DNA of 64,000 nucleotides, from NCBI GenBank assembly GCA_964017065.1, contig OZ024787.1, positions 824,744 through 888,743 on the forward strand, read 5' to 3'. The notes below the pieces were generated by a model that was given only the letters and a program-made list of their open reading frames with translations, had not been told where the DNA came from and did not search any database. Every line of letters begins with the position of its first letter. Positions within the stretch are counted from its first letter, which is position 1. Positions 21,824 to 33,400 of the stretch are shown one piece after another. This DNA comes from Haliclona indistincta (taxonomy: Eukaryota; Porifera; Demospongiae; Haplosclerida; Chalinidae). The position numbers and the translations under genes are program-made.

Positions 21824-24694
21824 ATGGCTGCTGCACTACTAGTGTTGCTGCTGTTGTTGGCTGTACCTCTCACTGCTTTCACAACCACTGATGTCTACTA
21901 TGTCACAGCTGATGATGCTGACCAGTCATGTCCTCCACACCAGATATGCCACAACCTCTCCTACTGTATCTCCCAGCCGGACCACTACTTCACCTCTGAC
22001 ACCACCATCATCTTCTTGGAAGGAGAACACAGCTTTGACAGAGAGGATCTTGTACATGTCAGTAATGTACACAACCTGACTCTGAAGGGACAAGGTCAGT
22101 GGCCGGTAGCAGGAGCTGAGGAGACTGTGATGCAGTCTACTGTCATTATCAACTGCACTAGAGGAAGAGGAGGGTTCTACTTTAATACCTCTCATAACAT
22201 CACTGTTGAAGGTCTTACAATAGTCAACTGTGGAGAACTGGGTAAAAAAGCTGTGATGTACTTTGATACTGTCGTGAATGTTTTCTTTCTTAAGAATTCA
22301 ATACAACACATGACAGGATATGGACTATTTGTCCATAACTGTGACAATGTCATCATCAACAACTGCTCCTACTATCATTCAGCTTGGTGTAATATCAGTG
22401 ACTACAAGTATGTATATGGTGTTGGAGTAGGCATTGTCTATGATACTCAGTACAGCAATACAGGCTACACACTAGAGCTATCACACTCCAACATGACGAA
22501 TTGTTGTAGTGTTCTACAAGGTGGAGGAGGTATATACTTACAAGCAAAATCTTTATCTGGATCAGTAAGTTCTGGTTTTCTGGTTTATGGAGCAGTGATG
22601 TTCTTGGGAAACAGAGCAGGGCAAGGAGGGAGCGATATGTATGGAGCTATACTGATGGATTGTGTTGTACTTTATGATCACGGTGCGTACGTTATATCAC
22701 ATGTAGGACCTCTTATGAAACATCTTAATTTCAGTAACACTGACAGACTCTCCTCCATGTCCTCTGACCCCATCATGGTCTGCTTCTGTAACACCACCAC
22801 CAACTTACCAGACTGCTCTGATAGAACCCATCACATACAAACATATCCAGGACTAGAGATCAGCACATCAATAGCAACAGTAGGATACTATGGTGGTACA
22901 AGTCCTGGTGTTGTGAAGGTCACCGCTCAACATGCAAGACTAGTTCGATACTACGGACAAAATGAAACCACTGAATGCTTCCAGCTCCACATTCTCCTGC
23001 AGAACACATCCTCAACAACAGCACTGGTTGATATCAGATTGGATGGTGGACTACCAGGCTGGGGCGTGTCTATTGGAGTGGACATTATAGCATGTCCAAT
23101 TGGTTTCACTGAGATCATAGGACAATGTCAATGTGAGCAATTTTTGGATACTAGCAATGTCCAATGTAATTTGTCAGCCACACCTTTCAACTTCATGAGA
23201 TCAGGCAACAGTTGGTTTGGCTACATCAACAACACTCATTGTATAACAGGTACTAATAATTGTCCTTTTGACTACTGCAATCAATCCAATGTCTCATTTG
23301 ACATCATGGCACCTGATCGTCAGTGTGTGGCCAATAGAACAGGTATACTCTGTGGACAATGCCAGTCTCACCTTAGTATCATGCTGGGATCCAATCACTG
23401 TGGTACTTGCTCTAACTGGTATCTTTTCTTGTTGCCAGTGTTTGCCATCGCTGGCATAGTGCTAGTGGCTGTGTTGATGATCCTCAACTTGAGTGTATCT
23501 ATCGGAACTATCAATGGACTACTGTTCTATGCTAATATGGTGAAGCTCAATGAAGCATTCTTCTTTCCTAATGGTAGTATTCCAGTGGTGAGCCAGTTCA
23601 TCTCATGGCTGAACCTTGACCTGGGTATTGAAGTGTGCTTGCTTAATGGACTGGATGGCTACTGGAACACTTGGCTACAGTTTGTCTTTCCTGCTTACCT
23701 GTTCCTGCTCATGGGTGGTATTATTGTAGGCCGTCGCTATTCAGTGTGGTTTTGCAGGTTGTGTGGCTCTCATGCTGTCCCAGCACTAGCTACACTGTTT
23801 CTCATGTCCTACACTAAAATCCTACTCACAGTCACTAATGCTCTTTCCATGTCTTGGCTTCCATGCAATGACAGTATATTGACAGTGTGGAGTGTAGATG
23901 GGAACATTGAGTATGGCAGTGGTAAACACCTTATTCTGGTAGTTGTCTCCTGTGGTGTGCTTGTCATTGGACTGGCTTATCCTGTTTTAGTGTTGTGTGC
24001 TCCTCTGCTGGAGAGATACAGTCACAAGTGTATCCCACAGCACAGATGGAATCCAGTGGCTAAGTTAAAGCCACTGTTTGATGCTTATGGAGGGCCTTAC
24101 AAAGACAAGTATCGATTCTGGAAAGGAGTGACTCTGATGGTGCGACTAACTCTCACTGTGACATTCTCCTTCACTACAGGAGGATTGGCTATTGTCAATG
24201 CTCACATCATCATTTCTTGTGTAGTGGGTATTTTAACATTTTGGTCTTTCACGAAAGGTGTGTATACAAAAGCATATCTGAGTGTACTTGAAGTATTTTA
24301 TCTTCTCAATATATTTCTCCTGAGCACTGTTAGTCTGGTTACTGCTTCTCTTGGGTCAAGGGATTATCAACTAGCAACCATTGTCTCTGTTGGTCTGTCC
24401 TTTGTTGTCTTTCTTGTCACCATGGCAATGCACCTCTGGTGGATCTTTGACTTCAAGAAGATCAAGAGAAGGCTAGGGTTCAGAGATAGACCAGAGTATA
24501 TAGAAGTGCCTCAGGAGGCAGCAGATGAGGACGATGAAGAGGACAGACCTCCTCCAGGATCCCAACCATCAATAGTGTGTGGCTCACGTAGAGGAGAAAA
24601 TCAGTTTGTACTGGAGTTTCCATATCCACGTGAAGAGAATGAGTCTTCTTCTCCAGGACTGCTAGCAAGAGAACCACTACTATTCGATACTTGA
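21824..24694 (+). CDS. Beta-helix membrane protein copy C, internally deleted
   Basis: Uninterrupted frame of 956 residues, about 310-360 shorter than copies D and E. The signal peptide and first 250 residues match the family. At QAKSLSGSVSS (about 22570) the sequence jumps to a short novel stretch (GFLVYGAVMF) and rejoins at LGNRAGQGGSDMYGA, so most of the beta helix is missing yet the frame is kept. The cysteine-rich stalk, about eight membrane spans and the tail (ending REPLLFDT) are complete. It would be a short-ectodomain receptor if expressed. The TATA position upstream is altered. No intron is needed. Confidence 0.85.
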   Translation: MAAALLVLLLLLAVPLTAFTTTDVYYVTADDADQSCPPHQICHNLSYCISQPDHYFTSDTTIIFLEGEHSFDREDLVHVSNVHNLTLKGQGQWPVAGAEETVMQSTVIINCTRGRGGFYFNTSHNITVEGLTIVNCGELGKKAVMYFDTVVNVFFLKNSIQHMTGYGLFVHNCDNVIINNCSYYHSAWCNISDYKYVYGVGVGIVYDTQYSNTGYTLELSHSNMTNCCSVLQGGGGIYLQAKSLSGSVSSGFLVYGAVMFLGNRAGQGGSDMYGAILMDCVVLYDHGAYVISHVGPLMKHLNFSNTDRLSSMSSDPIMVCFCNTTTNLPDCSDRTHHIQTYPGLEISTSIATVGYYGGTSPGVVKVTAQHARLVRYYGQNETTECFQLHILLQNTSSTTALVDIRLDGGLPGWGVSIGVDIIACPIGFTEIIGQCQCEQFLDTSNVQCNLSATPFNFMRSGNSWFGYINNTHCITGTNNCPFDYCNQSNVSFDIMAPDRQCVANRTGILCGQCQSHLSIMLGSNHCGTCSNWYLFLLPVFAIAGIVLVAVLMILNLSVSIGTINGLLFYANMVKLNEAFFFPNGSIPVVSQFISWLNLDLGIEVCLLNGLDGYWNTWLQFVFPAYLFLLMGGIIVGRRYSVWFCRLCGSHAVPALATLFLMSYTKILLTVTNALSMSWLPCNDSILTVWSVDGNIEYGSGKHLILVVVSCGVLVIGLAYPVLVLCAPLLERYSHKCIPQHRWNPVAKLKPLFDAYGGPYKDKYRFWKGVTLMVRLTLTVTFSFTTGGLAIVNAHIIISCVVGILTFWSFTKGVYTKAYLSVLEVFYLLNIFLLSTVSLVTASLGSRDYQLATIVSVGLSFVVFLVTMAMHLWWIFDFKKIKRRLGFRDRPEYIEVPQEAADEDDEEDRPPPGSQPSIVCGSRRGENQFVLEFPYPREENESSSPGLLAREPLLFDT

Positions 24695-24785
24695 ACTCAC
24701 ATGCGTAATGCAGTGATTTTCGATTCCATTGCCTGACCTGCCTTAGCTTTTGTTTGTTCTTTTTTGTCTTTGTGTATTTTCTTTA

Positions 24786-25152
24786 TGTGTAGCTAGTTCT
24801 TTGTGTATAGCTTAGTTCTTTGTGTATAGCTTAGTTCTTTGTGTATAGCTTAGTTCTTTGTGTATAGCTTAGTTCTTTGTGTATAGCTTAGTTCTTTGTG
24901 TATAGCTTAGTTCTTTGTGTATAGCTTAGTTCTTTGTGTATAGCTTAGTTCTTTGTGTATAGCTTAGTTCTTTGTGTATAGCTTAGTTCTTTGTGTATAG
25001 CTTAGTTCTTTGTGTATAGCTTAGTTCTTTGTGTATAGCTTAGTTCTTTGTGTATAGCTTAGTTCTTTGTGTATAGCTTAGTTCTTTGTGTATAGCTTAG
25101 TTCTTTGTGTATAGCTTAGTTCTTTGTGTATAGCTTAGTTCTTTGTGTATAG
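24786..25152. repeat. 19-bp minisatellite in the 3' flank of copy C
   Basis: About 19 nearly perfect tandem units of AGTTCTTTGTGTATAGCTT. The seed is visible as two to three imperfect units at the same place after copy B. A poly(A) signal AATAAA follows at 25241-25246, so the array could lie in the 3' UTR. Confidence 0.95.
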
Positions 25153-25437
25153 ATTATTTCTTTTTGCATTCTGTTCTATTACGTTATAGTTCTGTTGAAT
25201 TATTGTTTTATTAGACATGTACATAATAATTTTTAATAACAATAAATTTGTTCTATTGTAGTGACAAAGCTTTTATCAAGCATAAGAAAAGTTACGGATA
25301 TGCGTCTGGAAGGGGTATGCTGTACTAACTCATACTGCAGATACAAATTTAAAAACCAAGAATGAGTCATACCTTACAAATAAACCACGTTCTAGTCACA
25401 GAGAAAGCTATTGAGACTATCAGCATCTAATATTATA

Positions 25438-25600
25438 CCAGAGTATGCCCATCCTCACGAAGAGAATGAGTATTCCTCTCCAGTGCTGTAGCAAGAGAAC
25501 AACTACTGTTTGTCTCACTTTACAAAATGTTCTCTTATTATTTCCTAAAGTATTGGTTGCATGTTGAGTGAAAACTTTTATCAAGCATGCATAGATAATA
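25438..25600 (+). pseudogene. Relic 3' end of a beta-helix gene behind copy C
   Basis: Decayed tail coding (PHPHEENEYSSPVL, then stop) plus 3' flank (GTGAAAACTTTTATCAAGC). Confidence 0.75.
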
Positions 25601-25948
25601 TGTCTCCTTGTACAGTGCACTAGCATATGCTCTATTAACTCATAATGAGTATAGTATGTAATAGTAGTTCTCAAGACACTTATTGAACAAGCTTATTTTC
25701 TATAATGAGAGAGAGTTGAAGAACCATCAACTAGTCATTATGAACACAGAGCAGAGAGAAAGAAATTGAGACGATCAGCGTCTAGTATAATACCTCGTGG
25801 TAAGAAGACAGCAGTTTACTGGAGAGGAAGAAGAATACAATGATGTTTCAACTGATCACATACTGTACTAATCTTATTACACATGATATTGTAACTATCA
25901 TAGTTTATTGTGATAGACACACACATACTAAAAACAAGACAAAAATTG

Positions 25949-27335
25949 CTAAAAATATGTGTCTTCTTCGTTGTACTGTTGTACATCTCCGGCTGGGAAT
26001 TGTCCGTGTGTTGATGAGAAGGATGTTGGAGTCTTTCCACGCAGCCCTGTCCAAGTGCTCGAGCTATCTCTATGTACTACCCATATCGTGTCTTTCATCT
26101 TGTAGCTGAGCTGTCCAGCAGCCTTGGTCTCTCTGTCAGCTATTGCGACATAGACACTCCCTTCGCTGGGGGCTATCTCTTTGACTACAGATACTAGTGC
26201 AGTGATCCAGCCGATGAGATCCTCTTTCTTGCTAGCTTGAAACTGATGGATGGTTGCTCCTCGCATGAGGAAGAAAGAAAAAGGGCTAACTCTTCCTTCG
26301 TGAGTCCCGAGCTGCAGGGTCATGTCTCGAATGCTGACTTTGTAATGGCTGACGATATCTGTTTGACTGGAATGGAAGCCGAGGGAGTACCCTTTTAGAA
26401 CGCACCACTCTGTTGTATATCCTTTCTTAGTAGGTGACTTGTACATGAGTGAGCCTGAGTGAGAGCTACCAGGCTGAGATGATGAGCTAGTCGATGGTTT
26501 TGGGGGTCCTGGTCGAGAGGGCTGCTCTGTAGATGCTCCTCCAAACATGCGAGAGAGTGAGGCAACTTTGCTGCTTGCTCCTCCTGGAGCTCCTGGTGGT
26601 TTAGCTCCTCTGCCTGTAGTAGCTGCTCTCTGAGCAACAGGTGAACCAGTGTAAGCTGTAGGAGGAGGAGAGGGTTTCAATGGAGTGAAGGAAGAAGACA
26701 GCTTTGATGGAGTGGAGGGTGAAGACGATCGCTTAGCTGGTGTGTAGGAGGAAGTGAATTTAGTAGGAGTGGAGGGGGAACTGCCTCGCTTTGCTGCCGT
26801 AGTAGAGGCGGGTATGGATTTAGCAGGAGTCGATGTGCTTGTAGGTACACGAGGTGGGCGGGCAGGGGGAGCTTGCTCTACATCGACGTAAAACTCATCA
26901 TCGTCCTCCACTGGTAGATCAGTTTTACCAGGCATCTCCATCTCTGTGTACTCTTCCTGTTCCTCTTCCACAGGTGCAGGCACTGGGGCCGGTGCTGGCG
27001 GCTTGGGCGCGGTGGGAGGTCAGTCTCTAACTCTTCATAAAGCTCCTCCATTATCCCTCCTCCCTGCACCATCACGTCATCATAAGTCTCTTCAGGTCCA
27101 TCTCCTCCAGCTACTACATCATCATAAGTCTCCTCCATTTCTTCTGTCTGAGCGACCACATCATCGTAAACTTCATCGTCTATGGGAGGAGCTGGGGCAG
27201 GTGCTTTGGTGATCTTGCTGATGGGGTGGCGGGATGGGAGAGAGGGACCTCGAGCAGCAGCGGGTGCCCCACGAGGAGGCAGATCAGGAGAGGGGGTCTT
27301 AGGGTCGTTGCGAGGAGGAAGGGAAGGTGCAGCAA
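25949..27335 (-). pseudogene. Duplicated last exon of the PH/SH3 adaptor, shortened copy 1
   Basis: This copy is very close to the parent exon at 53280-54835. An open frame of 344 residues (26983 to 25949) covers the Tyr/Pro/Thr-rich part, the PH domain (TTEWCVLKGYSLGFHSS...) and the SH3 domain (GQLSYKMKDTIWVV ... GQFPAGDVQQ). Upstream, two extra bases near 27010 break the frame after ELETDLPP. The 5' end of the exon is shortened by a 171-base deletion between two CTGCA motifs, leaving a usable splice acceptor at 27336. The upstream exons are missing. It could still be transcribed as a short PH-SH3 protein, but no promoter is evident. Confidence 0.8.
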
Positions 27336-27479
27336 CTGCAAGAAAGAAGAGAGAGATCAATTGTTATGTGTGTGGGTAGAGGCAGAACTATTGTGTGGGA
27401 TCTTACAGGCAGGACTACAGATATGCAGTAATGGATTATGTTTCTGTAATCAAAAGATGTGTTTGTATTAGGGTAATAA

Positions 27480-28364
27480 TTTATGTAAACACAGGCATAG
27501 CACGATGACCTGAGAGAAAGAGATTGAGACGATCAGCTTCTAGTATAATACCTCGTGCAATGATTAACTACAGCAATGACTAACCTCACCGTGTGGGCAC
27601 CTCTAAAATAAGGACACTAATATTATTATAGTGGTCACTGCATGTGATCCAAAACAGATGTTTTGTGCATTAGTCACTAAAGCATAGCTACAGGACACTC
27701 TGTGTGGGTCTCAATTAGAGTGTCCAGACTAGTAAACCAAAATCCATTAATATGTACTGCACTTATAGCTATTTAGATTATTGTACAGTAAACAAAAGAT
27801 GGTGCATTTAAACTAGCTACAAATTAGGTGCATTTAAACAAGTACAACTTAAACTTGCTTCACATCATTTGCGAGAGCAATCCAGCTAGCTAGCAGTATA
27901 TAAGTGGCAAATTACATGCTGCTGTACAACAACACTGCTGACAAACATGGTGGAGCAATTCTTGTGATACACACACTATTCAATTCCCTTTGTACCATGA
28001 ATTTTTATGTAGCTTCTAGTTCAGTGCATCCACCATTCATAATAGCTACAAGATCTAATTAGACACTCTGTGTGGGTCTCAATTAGAGTGGTTCCACTAA
28101 AAACTCAATTAACATGTACTGCATCCCCTGTGTGTGAAGAACATGATAAGTTGTAGCTATACTGATATTGTACAGTCAACCGTTGTACCGTTGTACCGTT
28201 GTACCGTTGTACCGTTGTACCGTCATATTGTACCAGACTAGCTAGAGTGGTTGCTGTGGTTCTACTATAAACCAAAATCCATTAATATGTACTGCACTTG
28301 TAGCTACACTGATTTTTGTACAGTCAGCAACAGATGGTGCATTTAAACAAGCTACAACTTAAAT
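27480..28364 (+). other. Spacer: R2 and R1 modules, coding scrap, octamer repeat
   Basis: A partial R2 lies at 27565-27890, a beta-helix coding scrap at about 27905-28025 and R1 at about 28025-28180. The octamer CCGTTGTA is repeated five times at 28178-28220, followed by a second partial R2-like stretch. Nearly identical to 44400-45290. Confidence 0.75.
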
Positions 28365-28655
28365 TGCATGACATTTTCCTCCACTGGGAATAAAAATCTT
28401 TTCTCTTCCGAATTCGTGAGGATAGCGTCTCCCTGGTACAATAGTTGCAACTGGTTGAGAAACTGGGAGGGAGACCGAAGCAGTAATGTCATTGAGATCA
28501 GAATTATCAGGAGTATAGGTGTGATAGGGGTCACTGCTGCTGCACTAGTATCATGAGGCACGACAGAGGGAGAGCTAGGTAAAGACTGAGGTGATTCTCG
28601 ATCATCCGAACGTAGTGGCTCAAGAGGATCTATGGACTCTTCAAACTTTTGCTCT
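28365..28655 (-). pseudogene. Relic exon of an unrecognised Ser/Pro/Thr-rich protein (copy 1)
   Basis: On the minus strand after TTTTAG the frame reads QKFEESIDPLEPLRSDD, RESPQSLPSSPSVVPHD and TSAAAVTPIT. After a two-base shift it continues as SVSLPVSQPVATIVPGRRYP, EFGREKIFIP and a stop. Similar pieces lie at 45295-45590 (minus) and, on the + strand, near 1040-1160, 2635-2750 and 5575-5690. The recurring protein-like reading suggests an old terminal exon carried inside the repeats. The function is unknown. Confidence 0.45.
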
Positions 28656-30380
28656 AAAATACCACAAATTGCTTTTTTTAAACATGTACATGTCTATTAA
28701 AACAATAATGTAACAGATTAATAATAATAAAACTATACCTACTTCACTAAGAAGTATAGCAATAAAGAAAGAACTAAACCAAAAAACTCATCTAGAGGGG
28801 GTATGCTGTACTAACTCATACTGCAGTTACAAACCATGCAAAAATGAGCCATACCTTGCCTACAATACAAAATTATAGTGCATAAACGACATTATTAAGT
28901 AAATGACTTTCTCCCTCCCTCCCTCCCACATTCAGTGCATGTGACACTTTCTCAACAAGTATGCTAGTCAGTCATCAACATTACTTCATGGTAACATTAG
29001 TCCTTGCAAAGTTATAAGGTTTTGATAAACAGGTTCTGATCCTCCACAGCAATGATTAACCTCACCGTGTGGTCACCTCCAAAATAAGGACACCATTATT
29101 ATTGTGGTCACTGCATGTGATCCAAAACAGATGTTTAGTGCATTAGTCACTAAAGCATAGCTACATGACAATCTGTGTGGGTCTCAATTAGTGTGTCCAT
29201 ACTAGAGTGGTTCTACTATCAACAAAAATCCATTAATATGTACTGCACTTATAGCTATACTGATATTGTACAGTCAACAACAGATGGTCAATAAACTAGC
29301 TACAACTTAAACCTGCATCACATCATCTGTGAGACTGAGCAATCCAGCTAACTAGCTAATACTACTAGCTAGCAGTCAGCGGCGAATTGTTTCTGTACAA
29401 CAACACTGCTGAGAAACATGGCAGAGCAATTCTTGTGATACACCCACTATTCAATTCACTTTGTACCATGAATTTTTAACTGTACTGAAGTACAATGGAT
29501 GCGAGTTTGTTGATCACCAAACTCTTAAAACTCATGCATCTTTATTTGTTGCCTTAAAAGGCATTATTAGCATTATGTACAGTTCTCGGGAAACAGAGAA
29601 GGGCAAGTTTGAACGTGCATTATATTAGTCACTAATGCATCCACCATGTATAATAGCTACAAGATCTAACTAGACACTCTGTGTGGGTCTCAATTAGAGT
29701 GGTTCCAACGAAATCCATTAACATGTACTGCATCCCCTGTATGTGAAAAACATGGTAAGTTATAGCTATACTGATATTGTACAGTCAACAACAGATGGTG
29801 CATTTAAACAAGCTACAACTTAAACTTGCATCACATCATTTGTGAGAGCAATCCAGCTATAGCTAGCTAATATTATATCCAGCGACAGCTAGCTAGCTAA
29901 TATATCCAGCTAGCTAGCTAATCAGTAATCCAGCTAGCTAGCTAGCTAATATTATATCCAGCGACAGCTAGCTATAGCTAATATATCCAGCTAGCTAGCA
30001 GTCCGTGGCGAATTGCTGCTGTACAACAACACTGCTGAGAAACATGGCGGAGCAATTCTTGTGATACACACACTATTCAATTCACTTTGTACTTTGAATT
30101 TTTATGTAGCTTCTAGTTCTCGAGAAACAGAGCAGGGCAAGTTTGTGCATTAGTCACTAATGCATCCACCATGTATAATAACTACAAGATCTAACTAGAC
30201 ACTCTGTGTGGGTCTCAATTAGAGTGGTTCCACCACAATCCATTAACATGTAGTGCATCCCTGTATGTGAAAAACATGATAAGCTGTAGCTATACTGATA
30301 TTGTACAGTCAACAACAGATGGTGCATTTAAACAAGCTACAACTTAAACTTGCATCACATCTTTTGTGAGAGCAATCCAG
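28656..30380 (+). other. Spacer upstream of copy D: repeated R2, scrap and R1 modules
   Basis: R2 lies at about 28925-29350, a beta-helix coding scrap at 29385-29480, R1 at about 29625-29850, AGCTAGCT-rich DNA at 29860-30000, a second scrap at 30005-30140 and a second R1 at 30154-30385. The D promoter block follows, with TACAAAAT (30397-30404) where copies B, E and F have TATAAAA. No gene. Confidence 0.75.
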
Positions 30381-30485
30381 CTAGCTAGCTAGCTAATACA
30401 AAATCGAAACCTTTCTCAGTGTTCAGTGTGAATCAATTGACAACCTGCGTTCCACATCTGATAGCGCAGGACTACTAATCAGCTG

Positions 30486-33400
30486 ATGGCTGCTGCACTA
30501 CTAGTGTTTCAGCTGCTGTTGTTGGCTGTACCTCTCACTGCTTTCACAACCACTGATGTCTACTATGTCATAGCTGATGATGCTGAGCAGTCATGTCCTC
30601 CACACCAGATATGCCACAACCTCTCCTACTACATCTCCCAGCCTGACTACTACTACACCTCTGACACCATCATCTTCTTCTTGGAAGGAGAACACAGCTT
30701 TGACAGAGAGGATCTTGTATATGTCAGTAATGTCACCAACCTGACTCTGAAGGGACAAGGTCAGTGGCCGGTAGCAGGAGCTGAGGAGACTGTGATGCAG
30801 TCTACTGTCATTATCAACTGCACCAGAGGAAGAGGAGGCTTCTACTTTGCTGTCTCTCATGACATCACTGTTGAAGGTCTTACAGTAGTCAACTGTGGAG
30901 GACATGATAACAAAGCTGTGATGTACTTTGATACGGTCGTGAATCTTTTCTTTCACAAGAATTCAATACAACACATGACAGGATATGGACTATTTGTCCA
31001 TAACTGTGACAATGTCATCATCACCAAATGCTCCTACTATCATTCAGCATTGTGTAATATCAGTGACTACAAGTATGAATATGGTGGTGGAGTAGGCATT
31101 GTCTATGATACTCAGTACAGCAATACAGGCTACACACTAGAGCTATCACACTCCAATATGACCAATTGTTGTTGTGTTCTACAACCTGGAGGAGGTATAT
31201 CCTTACAAGAAAATTCTAGATTTGGTTCAATAAGAGTGCTACTGAGTCATCTGGTGCTCTCACATAACTCAGCAACAGATACTAAATCAACTTTTATAGA
31301 TTCTGGAGCAGGTTTGGGTGCAGTGATGATAGATCATGGTAATGTGATACTTACTATAAGGAACTGTCTTTTCTTTCATGGGCATGCTTTTCGTGAAGCT
31401 GGAGGTATGTATTTCTCTGTTCACACTACTCGAGTAGTAGTCATAATTCAGAACACAGACTTGGTGGAAAATGAGTCCGGTGAGATTTATTTCGAAAGCT
31501 TCAACTCATATGACTCGTCATTGTCTATACTGAACTCAACTATCACACACACAGAAACACCGTCATTGAATGGAGTGAGTATCATGGGCTGTTGCACTAG
31601 AGTCATTTTTAACAAAACCAGAATGAGACTTACCAAGCAAATTGAAAGTGGCGTGTTTGTTGATGGTCGATATGGTCTATGTTTTGGTAATTCTTTCAAT
31701 GCGCAACCATTGATAATGGACAACTGTATTATTGAGAGAAGTCAAAGCGGGACAGCACTTTTACATGTGAGTGGCATAGCATACTTTATCAATAATTGTA
31801 CATTCTCAAACAACTCAGGAAATCAGTCGGTTATCATGATTCATCAAAGTAATGACATTGTTACAAAATGTTTACGGAAGGCAGATAATTGCAGTATTAT
31901 TAGTAACTGTTTAATATCTGATAATAACATGACTGGAATTGTAATTTCGAAGAGCACCAATGGATTAAAATTTATTGGTCGCAATGTAATACAGAACAAC
32001 AGAAACACACAGGGAGCTGGTATTGTACTCATGAACAATGCCTTTATTATAGTCAATGGTGAGTTGCTGCTGTACAACAACACCGCTGATAAACATGGCG
32101 GAGCAATTCTTGTGATGAACCCACGATCCAATTCACAACTGCTATTTTGTACCATGAATTTTGATGGAGCTTCTAGTTCAGTAATCTTCTCAGGAAATAG
32201 AGCAGGGCAAGGAGGGAGTGATATGTATGGAGCTATACTGATGGGCTGTAGTGCATTTTATGATGATCGTTGGCACATTATATCACATGTAGGATATTCT
32301 AATGAAATCTCATGGTACTTTGACACTCCTCTTATGAAACACCTTCATTTCAGTAACACTGACAGACTCTCCTCCATGTCCTCTGACCCCATCATGGTCT
32401 GCTTCTGTAACACCACCACTAACTCACCAGACTGCTCTGATAGGACCCATCACATACAAACATATCCAGGACTAGAGATCAACACATCAATAACAACAGT
32501 GGGATACTATGGTGGTACAAGTCCTGGTGATGTGCTGGTCACCGCTCAACATGCAACACTAGCTCAAACTTATAGAAAAATTTATGGGACAACTAATTGT
32601 TTCCAGCTCCACATTCTCCTACAGAACACATCCTCAATAACAGCACTGGTTGATATCAGAGTGAAGAATGTAGTACAAGGATTAGGTGTGTCTATTGGAG
32701 TGGACATTATTTTAGAGTGTCCGATTGGCTTCACTGAGATCTTACGACAGTGTCATTGTGAGAAATTCTTGGGTACTAATAATGTCCGATGCAATTTGTC
32801 AGCCACACCTTTTAAGTTTCAAAGATCTGGCAACAGTTGGTTTGGCTACATCAACAACACTCAGTGTGTAACAGGTACTACTCGTTGTCCTTTTGACTAC
32901 TGCAGTCGATCCAATGTCTCATTTGACATCATGGCACCTGATCGTCAGTGTGTGGCCAATAGAACAGGTATACTCTGTGGACAATGCCAGTCTCACCTTA
33001 GTATCATGCTGGGATCCAACCGCTGTGGTACTTGCTCTAACTGGTATCTTTTCTTGTTGCCAGTGTTTGCCATCACTGGCATAGTGTTGGTGGCTGTGTT
33101 GATGTTCCTCAACTTGAGTGTCTCTGTCGGAAATATAAATGGACTACTTTTCTATGCTAATATGGTGAGGCTCAATGAAGCTTTCTTCTTCCCAAATGGT
33201 AGTATTCCAGTAGTGAGCCAGTTCATCTCATGGCTGAACCTTGACCTGGGTATTGAAGTGTGCTTATTTGATGGACTGGATGGCTACTGGAACACTTGGC
33301 TACAGTTTGTCTTTCCTGCTTACCTGTTCCTGCTCATGGGTGGTATTATTGTCGGCTGTCGCTACTCTGTGTGGCTTTGCAGGTTGTGTGGCTCTCATGC

